A stretch of DNA of 64,000 bases, taken from the NCBI GenBank assembly GCA_037443205.1, contig JBBIOU010000017.1, forward strand, positions 6,793-70,792. The letters run 5' to 3'. Below are positions 19,001-27,514 of the stretch, in pieces; positions within the stretch are counted from its first letter, which is position 1; the number at the start of each line of letters is the position of its first letter. The notes beneath the pieces were generated by a model that was not told where the DNA came from, ran no database searches, and was given only the letters and a program-made list of their open reading frames with translations. This stretch comes from JBBIOU01 sp037443205 (GTDB lineage Bacteria; Bacteroidota; Bacteroidia; Flavobacteriales_D; UBA2798). Both the position numbers and the translations under genes were made by a program.

Positions 19001-20374
19001 TTTAGGTTGAAACGCCTGAATACCCAATCGGTGCAGTGTAGGTGCGCGGTTAAGCAATACCGGGTGTCCTTTTAATACATTTTCTAAAATATCCCAAACT
19101 ACAGGGTCTTTGCGATCAACAATTTTTTTGGCTGATTTTACTGTTTTTACAATACCGCGTTCAATCATTTTACGAATGATAAACGGTTTGAAAAGTTCGG
19201 CAGCCATATCTTTGGGCAATCCGCACTCGTGGAGTTTTAATTCAGGGCCTACAACAATTACCGAACGCGCGGAGTAATCAACGCGTTTACCAAGCAGGTT
19301 CTGACGGAAACGGCCTTGTTTACCTTTCAATGAATCAGAAAGCGATTTTAGAGGTCTGTTTGATTCGGTTTTTACTGCACTAGCCTTGCGCGAGTTATCA
19401 AATAATGAATCAACGGCCTCCTGCAGCATACGTTTTTCATTACGCAATATTACTTCGGGGGCTTTTATCTCTAAAAGTCGTTTTAAACGATTGTTTCTGA
19501 TGATAACTCTGCGGTATAAATCGTTCAGGTCAGATGTAGCGAACCTACCGCCATCTAAAGGCACTAAGGGACGTAATTCGGGTGGAATAACGGGAACCAC
19601 CTTTATTACCATCCATTCGGGTTTATTTACTATGTGCTGATTGGCTTCTCTAAAGGCCTCAACAACCTGCAAACGTTTTAGAGCTTCGCTTTTTCTTTGT
19701 TGCGATGTTTCGTTGTTGGCTTTATGTCTAAGCTCGTATGATAATTCGTCTAAATTTAACCGCTTTAGCAAATCCTGAAGTGCTTCTGCTCCCATTTTGG
19801 CAATAAATTTATTGGGGTCAGAATCGTCCAGGTATTGGTTTTCTTTCGGAAGTTTATCCAATATATCCAAATATTCCTCTTCGGTTAAGAAATCGAGATA
19901 ATTCAGCGGAGTACCATCTGTATTAGTAGCATTTCCGGCTTGTATTACCACATATCTTTCGTAATAGATGATTTGGTCTAATTTTTTAGAAGGCAAGCCT
20001 AATAAATAACCTATTTTATTGGGTAATGAACGAAAATACCAAATATGAGCAACAGGTACTACCAAATTGATATGCCCCATGCGCTCTCTTCTAACTTTCT
20101 TTTCGGTTACCTCTACTCCACAGCGATCGCAAACTATGCCTTTGTAGCGTATGCGTTTATATTTGCCGCAATGGCACTCGTAATCTTTAACCGGACCAAA
20201 TATCCGCTCGCAAAACAATCCATCGCGCTCGGGTTTGTAAGTACGATAATTGATGGTTTCGGGTTTTAATACTTCACCATGAGAACGTTCAAGAATCATC
20301 TCGGGCGAAGCCAAACTGATAACAATTTTATCGAAATCAGTTTTTACGTTTTTGTTGTCTTTTCTAAAAGCCAT
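16058..20374 (-). CDS. rpoC: DNA-directed RNA polymerase subunit beta'
   Basis: 1438 residues, normal for Bacteroidota. The zinc finger [20 protein letters not shown] lies near residues 67-86 and the catalytic Mg-binding loop [12 protein letters not shown] near 475-486. Other hallmarks are [20 protein letters not shown], the trigger-loop/bridge region ([20 protein letters not shown]) and the second zinc site [16 protein letters not shown]. Forms the catalytic core of transcription with the upstream rpoB product, whose gene ends 45 bp before this start. Intact, nothing odd. Confidence 0.99.
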   Translation of the reverse strand: [1438 protein letters not shown]

Positions 20375-20419
20375 GTTATGCGTATATGTTTTTAAGCGTT
20401 TATTCGAAAAATTAAATAA

Positions 20420-23400
20420 TTACACCAAGGAGATATTTAATCCCAAACCTCTTAATTCGTGCATCAACACGTTAAAAGATTCAGGTATTCCGGGCTCGGG
20501 TAAATTTTCACCTTTAACGATTGATTCGTAAGCTTTGGCGCGTCCTACCACATCATCTGATTTAACGGTTAGTATTTCGCGCAGGATATTGGCTGCACCA
20601 AATGCCTCAAGTGCCCATACCTCCATCTCGCCAAAGCGCTGACCACCAAACTGAGCTTTACCACCCAAGGGTTGTTGGGTAATAAGCGAGTAAGGACCAA
20701 TGGAGCGTGCGTGCATTTTATCGTCAACCATGTGGCTTAGCTTAATCATATAAATTACGCCAACTGTAGCGGGCTGGTCAAATCGTTCGCCTGTTCCACC
20801 GTCATATAAATAAGTTCTACCGTACTTAGGTACTGCAGCCTTCTCTGTCCACTCGTTTATTTCATCTATTGTAGCGCCATCAAATATAGGTGTAGCAAAT
20901 TTTACTCCCAGTTTGGCTCCTGCCCAACCCAACACGGTTTCGTATATCTGACCCAGGTTCATACGCGATGGTACACCCAGCGGATTAAGAACTATATCTA
21001 CAGGTGTTCCGTCTTCTAAAAACGGCATATCTTCGGCACGTACAATTTTTGCTACAACGCCTTTGTTACCGTGGCGTCCGGCCATTTTATCACCAACTTT
21101 CAACTTGCGTTTTTGAGCCAGATATACTTTAGCCATTTTAATAATTCCGGTTGGCAACTCATCTCCAACGGTTAATTGGAATTTTTTGCGTTTATAAACA
21201 CCCAGAATGTCGCTGGCTTTGATGTTATAATTGTGTATAACGCGGTTAATAAGGTCGTTTACTTTATTGTCTGTTGTCCACCCTGTAGGATTGATGTTAG
21301 AATAATCAATCGCAAATAGAGCTTTTTGAGTAAACTTAACGCCTTTTTTAATTATTTCTTCTTTAAAATTATTAAATACACCGGCCGATTTTTCTTCGCC
21401 AATTATTTGCAAAAGTTTATCAACCAAAATGCCTTTTAATTCGGCTATTTCTTTATCATATTCTTTATCGAGTTGCTCAATAATTGGTTTTTCCTGAGCC
21501 TTGGATTTGCGGTCTTTGATGGTTCTGGAGAATAGTTTTTTATCAATGACCACACCTCTGACTGATGGTCCCACACGCAAAGAAGCGTCTTTTACATCGC
21601 CTGCTTTGTCGCCAAAAATGGCTCTTAGTAATTTTTCTTCGGGCGATGGGTCGGTTTCGCCTTTGGGGGTTATTTTTCCGATAAGAATGTCGCCCTCTTT
21701 TACTTCGGCACCTATGCGAATCATACCATTTTCATCCAAATCTTTGGTAGTTTCTTCGCTAACATTGGGTATATCGGAAGTAAGTTCTTCAAGTCCTCTT
21801 TTAGTTTCGCGCACTTCTAAAATATATTCATCAATGTGTACAGATGTAAATATATCTTCACGAACTACTTTTTCAGAGATAACAATGGCATCTTCAAAGT
21901 TGTAACCTTTCCATGGCATGAAAGCAACTTTAAGGTTTCTGCCCAGAGCTAATTCGCCATTTTGTGTTGCATAACCTTCGCAAAGAACTTGTCCTTTGGT
22001 TACTTTTTCGCCTTTTTTTACGATGGGTTTAAGGTTGATGCAGGTGTTTTGATTGGTTTTTTGGAATTTGGTAAGTTTATAGGTTTTAACATCACCTTCA
22101 AAACTTACAAAACGTTCTACATCGCTTCTGTCGTAGCGTATAACAATTTCGTTGGCATCCACGTATTCAACTACTCCTTCACCTTCAGCGTTAATGAGCA
22201 CTCTGGAGTCTCTTGCTACTCTTGCTTCTAGACCGGTACCAACGATGGGGGCTTCGGGTCTGATAAGAGGAACTGCCTGACGCTGCATGTTAGATCCCAT
22301 CAGGGCGCGGTTAGCGTCATCATGTTCAAGGAATGGTATTAAGGAGGCTGCTATAGAAGCAATCTGGTTAGTGCCTACGTCCATAAGCGCAACATCTTTG
22401 GCTTCAACAATAGGAAAATCTCCTTCATAGCGAGCAACTAATTTTCCATCTATAAGGTTTCCTTTTTCGTCAATATGGGCATTGGCTTGTGCAATAACGC
22501 GGTTGTCTTCTTCTTCAGCGCTCAGATAAATGGGTTGTTCCTGTAGTTGTACTTTTCCGTCTTTAACCAAGCGGTATGGGGTTTCTATAAAGCCCAAGCG
22601 GTTAACTTTGGCAAATACGCATAAGGAGGAAATCAATCCAATGTTAGGTCCTTCGGGTGTTTCTATGGTACATAAGCGTCCATAATGGGTATAGTGTACG
22701 TCACGAACTTCAAAGCCTGCACGTTCGCGCGACAGACCACCGGGTCCTAAGGCAGAGAGCCTGCGTTTATGTGTAATTTCAGATAAGGGATTGGTTTGGT
22801 CCATAAATTGGCTCAATTGGTTGGTTCCAAAGAACGAATTTATGACTGATGACAAGGTTTTGGCATTGATCAAATCAATGGGGGTAAACACCTCGTTGTC
22901 GCGCACATTCATACGCTCGCGAATGGTACGTGCCATCCGTGCCAAACCAACACCAAACTGATTGTATAGCTGTTCGCCTACGGTTCTAACTCTGCGGTTA
23001 CTTAAGTGGTCAATATCATCTACATCTGTTTTAGAGTTAATTAACTCTATCAGATATTTGATGATGGCTATAATATCTTCTTTGGTTAATACGCGTATAT
23101 TCTCGTCAGTAGCTAAGTTTAATTTTTTATTGATTCTGTATCGGCCTACTTCACCTAAATCATATCGTTGTTCCGAAAAGAATAATTTTTCAATTACCTG
23201 GCGTGCAGTTTCTTCGTCCGGTGGTTCTGCGTTTCGCAGCAAACGATAGATGTATTCTACGGCTTCTTTTTCAGAGTTGGTAGGGTCTTTTTGTAACGTA
23301 TTGTATATTATGGTATAATCTGCTGAATTACCGGCTTCTTTATGCAAGATGATAGTTTTAGAACCCGATTCCAAGATTAAATCAATGTGTTGTTCTTCGA

Positions 23401-24232
23401 GTATTGTTTCGCGTTCAATCAATACTTCATTACGTTCAATGGATACAACTTCCCCGGTATCTTCATCCACAAAATCTTCAATCCAGCTTTTTAATACGCG
23501 AGCTGCGAGCTTACGCCCCAACACATCCTGCAGTGCTTTTTTAGAAACCTTTACTTCATCAGCAAGATTGAAAATTTCTAAAATATCGCGGTCGCTCTGG
23601 AAACCGATAGCTCTGAACAAAGTTGTAACCGGAAGTTTCTTTTTCCGGTCAATATAGGCATACATAACATTGTTAATGTCTGTAGCAAACTCTATCCATG
23701 CACCTTTAAAAGGGATAATTCGTGCAGAATACAATTTTGTGCCGTTGGCGTGTCGGCTTTGGCCGAAAAATACACCCGGAGAGCGATGCAACTGGGAAAC
23801 AATTACCCTTTCGGCACCATTAATGATAAATGAGCCTTTGGGTGTCATATAGGGAATTGTACCTAAATAAACATCCTGCACGATGGTTTCAAAGTCTTCG
23901 TGCTCCGGATCGGTACAATATAATTTCAATTTAGCTTTTAGAGGAACGCTGTAGGTTAATCCCCTTTCAATACATTCTTCAATGGTATAACGAGGGGGGT
24001 CAATAAAATAATCCAAAAACTCGAGTACAAACTGGTTTCTGGTATCGGTAATAGGGAAATTTTCTGAAAATACTTTAAATAAGCCTTCATCCGCGCGATT
24101 TTCAGGAGTTGTTTCCAGTTGAAAAAATTCCTGAAATGATTTAACCTGAATATCTAATAAGTCGGGATATTCGGCCAGGCTTTTACTTTTTGAAAAGTTA
24201 ACGCGGTTTTGTTTATTTGTTTGTGTTGCCAA
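20420..24232 (-). CDS. rpoB: DNA-directed RNA polymerase subunit beta
   Basis: 1270 residues. It has the RpoB landmarks: the fork/rifampicin region (NQLSQFMDQTNPLSEITHKR with RLSALGPGGLSRERAG following), ETPEGPNIGLI, the switch-region motif GDKMAGRHGNKGVV, and a C-terminal end with PLGGKAQFGGQRFGEMEVWAL and LNISLV. Intact and typical. The 125-bp gap to rplL contains a strong hairpin (24309-24338) that may tune expression relative to the ribosomal proteins, as attenuation between L7/L12 and rpoB does in other bacteria. Confidence 0.99.
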   Translation of the reverse strand: MATQTNKQNRVNFSKSKSLAEYPDLLDIQVKSFQEFFQLETTPENRADEGLFKVFSENFPITDTRNQFVLEFLDYFIDPPRYTIEECIERGLTYSVPLKAKLKLYCTDPEHEDFETIVQDVYLGTIPYMTPKGSFIINGAERVIVSQLHRSPGVFFGQSRHANGTKLYSARIIPFKGAWIEFATDINNVMYAYIDRKKKLPVTTLFRAIGFQSDRDILEIFNLADEVKVSKKALQDVLGRKLAARVLKSWIEDFVDEDTGEVVSIERNEVLIERETILEEQHIDLILESGSKTIILHKEAGNSADYTIIYNTLQKDPTNSEKEAVEYIYRLLRNAEPPDEETARQVIEKLFFSEQRYDLGEVGRYRINKKLNLATDENIRVLTKEDIIAIIKYLIELINSKTDVDDIDHLSNRRVRTVGEQLYNQFGVGLARMARTIRERMNVRDNEVFTPIDLINAKTLSSVINSFFGTNQLSQFMDQTNPLSEITHKRRLSALGPGGLSRERAGFEVRDVHYTHYGRLCTIETPEGPNIGLISSLCVFAKVNRLGFIETPYRLVKDGKVQLQEQPIYLSAEEEDNRVIAQANAHIDEKGNLIDGKLVARYEGDFPIVEAKDVALMDVGTNQIASIAASLIPFLEHDDANRALMGSNMQRQAVPLIRPEAPIVGTGLEARVARDSRVLINAEGEGVVEYVDANEIVIRYDRSDVERFVSFEGDVKTYKLTKFQKTNQNTCINLKPIVKKGEKVTKGQVLCEGYATQNGELALGRNLKVAFMPWKGYNFEDAIVISEKVVREDIFTSVHIDEYILEVRETKRGLEELTSDIPNVSEETTKDLDENGMIRIGAEVKEGDILIGKITPKGETDPSPEEKLLRAIFGDKAGDVKDASLRVGPSVRGVVIDKKLFSRTIKDRKSKAQEKPIIEQLDKEYDKEIAELKGILVDKLLQIIGEEKSAGVFNNFKEEIIKKGVKFTQKALFAIDYSNINPTGWTTDNKVNDLINRVIHNYNIKASDILGVYKRKKFQLTVGDELPTGIIKMAKVYLAQKRKLKVGDKMAGRHGNKGVVAKIVRAEDMPFLEDGTPVDIVLNPLGVPSRMNLGQIYETVLGWAGAKLGVKFATPIFDGATIDEINEWTEKAAVPKYGRTYLYDGGTGERFDQPATVGVIYMIKLSHMVDDKMHARSIGPYSLITQQPLGGKAQFGGQRFGEMEVWALEAFGAANILREILTVKSDDVVGRAKAYESIVKGENLPEPGIPESFNVLMHELRGLGLNISLV

Positions 24233-24308
24233 GGTACCTGTAATTTAAGTTAAACTAAAGTTGTTAACGGTGAAAAGAACGAATGTTGTTGAAACTAAAA
24301 ACAAACAA

Positions 24309-24338
24309 GTTTAGGCGCACAAAAAATGGCGCCTAAAC
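24309..24338 (-). terminator. Attenuator-like hairpin between rplL and rpoB
   Basis: Perfect 10-bp stem GTTTAGGCGC / GCGCCTAAAC with a 10-nt loop. On the minus strand it is followed by a T-rich tract (TTGTTTGTTTTT). Located 20 nt after the rplL stop and 77 nt before rpoB. It could be a partial terminator or an RNA-processing site. Confidence 0.65.
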
Positions 24339-24357
24339 TGATTGTATACAGAAAGAG

Positions 24358-24732
24358 TTATTTAATTTCAACTTCTGCTCCGGCCTCTGTAAGTTGTTTT
24401 TTAAGGTTTTCAGCATCTTCTTTACTGATACCTTCTTTAAGGGGTTTAGGAGCACCGTCAACTAAATCTTTAGCTTCTTTTAAGCCAAGACCGGTAAGGT
24501 CTTTAACAAGTTTAACTACTGCCAACTTGTTAGCACCACCGTTTTTAAGAATTACATCAAATGTGGTTTTTTCTTCTGCGGGGGCAGCACCACCTGCACC
24601 GGGAGCAGCAACAGCTACTGCGGCAGCAGCGGGTTCAATGCCGTACTCATCTTTTAGAACTTGTGCCAGTTCGTTTACTTCTTTTACAGTTAAGTTTACT
24701 AACTGTTCTGCTAAAGCTTTAACATCAGCCAT
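24358..24732 (-). CDS. rplL: 50S ribosomal protein L7/L12
   Basis: 124 residues. N-terminal dimerisation helices, then an alanine/glycine-rich hinge (VAVAAPGAGGAAPAEEKT), then the C-terminal factor-binding domain (FDVILKNGGANKLAVVKLV, GLGLKEAKDLVDGAPKPLKE). Stalk protein that recruits elongation factors to the ribosome. Sits 34 bp after rplJ, whose product anchors it. Confidence 0.99.
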   Translation of the reverse strand: MADVKALAEQLVNLTVKEVNELAQVLKDEYGIEPAAAAVAVAAPGAGGAAPAEEKTTFDVILKNGGANKLAVVKLVKDLTGLGLKEAKDLVDGAPKPLKEGISKEDAENLKKQLTEAGAEVEIK

Positions 24733-24766
24733 TTTTGTATAATTTTAAAGGTTAATTACTAATTTA

Positions 24767-25297
24767 TTATTTATTTGCATTTTTTTCTTCGAGTGTTTTA
24801 ACAAGTCCGGCCAAAGTATGTTTACCTGATTGAAGAGCAGATATAACATTTTTAGCGGGCGACTGCAACAATGCAATAACATCTCCGATAAGTTCATTTT
24901 TAGATTTGATATTACATAGTATTTCTAACTGGTTGTCGCCAAGATAAATAGATTCTTCAACGAATGCGCCTTTTAGCAGGGGCTTGTCATTACTCTTACG
25001 GAACTCTTTAATGAGTTTTGCAGGTACGTTACCGGCTTCGGCTGTCATAAGGGCAGTTGTGCCATGTAAGGCGGTAAATAATGGAGAGTAATCTACTCCA
25101 TCAATACGCTCCATGGCTTTTTGCAACAGGGTGTTTTTAACCACCTTCATTTTTACTTTCTGTTTGAAGCATTGCCTGCGTAAGTTACTGGTTGCTTCTG
25201 CTGTTAAATTTGAGGTGTCGGCTATATAAACAACCTTGTTTGCCTTAAGCAGCTCGGTTAGTTCGGCAATAACCTGGTCTTTTTTTTCCCTTTTCAT
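24767..25297 (-). CDS. rplJ: 50S ribosomal protein L10
   Basis: 176 residues. N-terminal rRNA-binding domain (KVVYIADTSNLTAEATSNLR, KMKVVKNTLLQKAMERI) and a C-terminal helix that binds L7/L12 dimers (KNVISALQSGKHTLAGLVKT). Part of the ribosomal stalk base. Located between rplA and rplL in the usual order; in other bacteria L10 autoregulates this transcript, but no leader structure was examined here. Confidence 0.98.
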   Translation of the reverse strand: MKREKKDQVIAELTELLKANKVVYIADTSNLTAEATSNLRRQCFKQKVKMKVVKNTLLQKAMERIDGVDYSPLFTALHGTTALMTAEAGNVPAKLIKEFRKSNDKPLLKGAFVEESIYLGDNQLEILCNIKSKNELIGDVIALLQSPAKNVISALQSGKHTLAGLVKTLEEKNANK

Positions 25298-25332
25298 TTC
25301 TTTTCTTTTGGGTTAAAAATTAAGGTTATTGA

Positions 25333-26028
25333 TTAGGCTGTTACTAATTTGGTATCAATTTCAATACCCGGACTCATCGTGCTGGAGAGAAAGATGCTTT
25401 TGATATAGGCACCTTTAGCAGAGGTAGGTTTAAGTTTAATAAGTGTCTGCAAAAGTTCATTCGCATTATCAGCTAACTTTTGTGCATCGAAGCTGACTTT
25501 GCCAATGGAAGCATGAACAATTCCATACTTATCAACCTTGAAATCAATTTTACCGGCCTTTACGTCTGTAACGGCTTTGGCTATATCCATGGTAACAGTT
25601 CCTGTTTTGGGGTTGGGCATCAATCCACGCGGACCTAAAACGCGGCCAAGCGCTCCTATTTTACCCATTATAGAGGGCATGGTGATGATTACATCTACAT
25701 CTGTCCATCCACCCTTAATTTTTTCAATGTATTCATCTAATCCCACATAATCTGCTCCGGCATCTTTGGCTTCTTTCTCTTTATCTGCAGTACAAAGTAC
25801 CAATACGCGAACTTTTTTACCTGTACCATGGGGCAATGATACTGTGCCGCGTACCATTTGGTTGGCTTTGCGGGGGTCAACTCCTAAGCGTACAGCCACA
25901 TCAACAGAAGCGTCAAATTTTACGGTAGTGATATCTTTCACTATTTTAGCTGCTTCTGCCAGATTATACGACTTATTAGGGTCGAATTTAGATAATACTG
26001 ATTTTTGTTTTTTTGTTAAACGTGACAT
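25333..26028 (-). CDS. rplA: 50S ribosomal protein L1
   Basis: 231 residues. Signature segments are FDASVDVAVRLGVDPRKANQ, RGTVSLPHGTGKKVRVLVL, PSIMGKIGALGRVLGPRGLM followed by PNPKTGTV, and a C-terminal GAYIKSIFLSSTMSPGIEID. Binds 23S rRNA at the L1 stalk and, in many bacteria, represses its own operon. Spaced 25 bp after rplK. Confidence 0.99.
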   Translation of the reverse strand: MSRLTKKQKSVLSKFDPNKSYNLAEAAKIVKDITTVKFDASVDVAVRLGVDPRKANQMVRGTVSLPHGTGKKVRVLVLCTADKEKEAKDAGADYVGLDEYIEKIKGGWTDVDVIITMPSIMGKIGALGRVLGPRGLMPNPKTGTVTMDIAKAVTDVKAGKIDFKVDKYGIVHASIGKVSFDAQKLADNANELLQTLIKLKPTSAKGAYIKSIFLSSTMSPGIEIDTKLVTA

Positions 26029-26053
26029 GGTTTAAGCAATATTTTATTTATAT

Positions 26054-26491
26054 TTAAAATGGTTTATCTCCTGTTACTGTAAGTCCTAAACTGCGTGCAG
26101 TACCGGCAACCATACTCATAGCCGATTCTATGGTAAAACAGTTTAAATCAGGCATTTTTTCTTCGGCTATTTTACGTATTTGATCCCAATTAACACTGCC
26201 TACTTTTTTTCTGTTGGGTTCTGCCGAGCCTCCTTTTATCTTAGCTGCTTCGATAAGTGATACAGCCACAGGGGGTTGTTTTATGATAAAATCAAACGAC
26301 TTATCATTATATACAGTAATTACTACGGGCAATACTTTACCCATTTTATCCTGGGTGCGAGCATTAAATTGCTTGCAAAATTCCATAATATTAACTCCCT
26401 TAGAACCTAATGCCGGTCCGATGGGCGGAGCAGGGTTTGCCTGACCTCCTTTTACTTGTAGTTTTACAAATCCGGTAATTTCTCTAGCCAT
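26054..26491 (-). CDS. rplK: 50S ribosomal protein L11
   Basis: 145 residues. It contains KLQVKGGQANPAPPIGPALG (residues 10-29), GVNIMEFCKQFNARTQ and the C-terminal rRNA-binding domain (CFTIESAMSMVAGTARSLGL). Component of the GTPase-associated centre. First of the four ribosomal protein genes after nusG; the 89-bp gap upstream holds no recognisable structure. Confidence 0.99.
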   Translation of the reverse strand: MAREITGFVKLQVKGGQANPAPPIGPALGSKGVNIMEFCKQFNARTQDKMGKVLPVVITVYNDKSFDFIIKQPPVAVSLIEAAKIKGGSAEPNRKKVGSVNWDQIRKIAEEKMPDLNCFTIESAMSMVAGTARSLGLTVTGDKPF

Positions 26492-26580
26492 ATTTTTATT
26501 TTTTTACCACTGTTTGCGGGTTATTTATGCCGGAAGCTATGCTTTAAATAATTTCCGCAAATTATTGTTTATCAAATTAT

Positions 26581-27129
26581 TTATTCTTTTTCTACTTGCA
26601 TATAATTTAATTCGAGCGGTGTTTTACGCCCAAATATTTTTACCATTACCTTTAGCTTCTTTTTCTCTTCATTTATTTCTTCAATAATACCACTGAAATT
26701 ATTAAATGGCCCGTCTATTACTTTTACTGTTTCACCAACTATATAGGGTATATTCAGTTCAGCTTCGCTTTCATTCAATTCATCATATTTACCCAATATA
26801 CGGTTCACTTCTGCTTGTCTTAATGGTACCGGGTCACCACCTTTTTCAGCGCCTAAAAAACCTATTACGTTAGGTAGGTTTTTAATAATATGAACGATTT
26901 CGCCCGAAAGTGCTGCTTCTATCAACACGTATCCGGGAAGATAACTACGTTCTTTACTTACTTTTTTACCGTTTTTAATTTGGTAAATTTTTTCAGTGGG
27001 TATAAGCACCTGACTAACCATGTCTTTCATGCCCATACGGTTCATTTCAAGTTCTATCGTATCGCGTACTTTTTTTTCTTTTCCGCTGATAGCTCTTACA
27101 ACATACCACTTTTTTGTTATTTCACTCAT
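26581..27129 (-). CDS. nusG: Transcription termination/antitermination factor NusG
   Basis: 182 residues. NGN domain at the N-terminus (KKWYVVRAISGKEKKVRDTI, with SYLPGYVLIEA near residues 62-72) and a C-terminal KOW domain (GETVKVIDGPFNNFSGIIEE, about 131-150). Links RNA polymerase with Rho or the ribosome. It follows secE by 25 bp, the near-universal secE-nusG-rplK arrangement. Intact. Confidence 0.98.
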   Translation of the reverse strand: MSEITKKWYVVRAISGKEKKVRDTIELEMNRMGMKDMVSQVLIPTEKIYQIKNGKKVSKERSYLPGYVLIEAALSGEIVHIIKNLPNVIGFLGAEKGGDPVPLRQAEVNRILGKYDELNESEAELNIPYIVGETVKVIDGPFNNFSGIIEEINEEKKKLKVMVKIFGRKTPLELNYMQVEKE

Positions 27130-27154
27130 ATATCAAAGGCAAATGCCCTGTAAA

Positions 27155-27370
27155 TTAATTAAACATGTTGTAAAAATATCCTAAAATGCCTTTCCAAAAT
27201 CCGGTTCTTATACCGAAAACAAAATCCATTATAAAAACTATAATTGCAAATATCAATGAGGTAACCAATACAATTACCGCACTGCTTTGCAATTCCTTGG
27301 CTGTAGGCCAACTAACTTTATTAACCAGTTCGTTTACCGTTTCTTGTATATAGGCTTTAATTCCTGCCAC
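27155..27370 (-). CDS. secE: Preprotein translocase subunit SecE
   Basis: 71 residues with the short single-helix form of SecE: an amphipathic N-terminal helix (YIQETVNELVNKVSWPTAKE, including the conserved K-V-x-W-P) and one transmembrane helix (VIVLVTSLIFAIIVFIMDFV, about 33-52). Stabilises SecY in the Sec channel. It lies between the tRNA-Trp gene and nusG and is therefore on the tuf-rpoBC transcript. Confidence 0.97.
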   Translation of the reverse strand: MAGIKAYIQETVNELVNKVSWPTAKELQSSAVIVLVTSLIFAIIVFIMDFVFGIRTGFWKGILGYFYNMFN

Positions 27371-27392
27371 TTAGTTTACTTTTTTAAATTTG

Positions 27393-27463
27393 CACGGGTG
27401 CCTGGATTCGAACCAAGATCAACGGTTTTGGAGACCGCTATTCTACCATTGAACTACACCCGT
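27393..27463 (-). tRNA. tRNA-Trp (CCA)
   Basis: 71 nt. Acceptor stem ACGGGTG/CACCCGT, D arm with AGTTCAATGGTAGA, anticodon loop TCTCCAAAA with anticodon CCA, T arm with GGTTCGAATCC. No encoded 3' CCA (GCAAA follows). Lies between tuf and secE, as in many bacteria. Confidence 0.97.
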
Positions 27464-27471
27464 TTATCATG

Positions 27472-27496
27472 TCAGGAACGCAGGGTGCGTTCCTGA
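27472..27496 (-). other. Hairpin between tuf and tRNA-Trp
   Basis: Perfect 10-bp inverted repeat TCAGGAACGC / GCGTTCCTGA around a 5-nt loop, 18 nt after the tuf stop and 9 nt before the tRNA-Trp 5' end. No U tract follows, so a processing or stabilising site is likelier than a terminator. Confidence 0.6.
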
Positions 27497-27514
27497 ACAT
27501 AATAATCGGTATGT

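Noticed and set aside
24326..24742. 138-codon plus-strand ORF opposite rplL
   Set aside because: Complete antisense overlap with ribosomal protein L7/L12.
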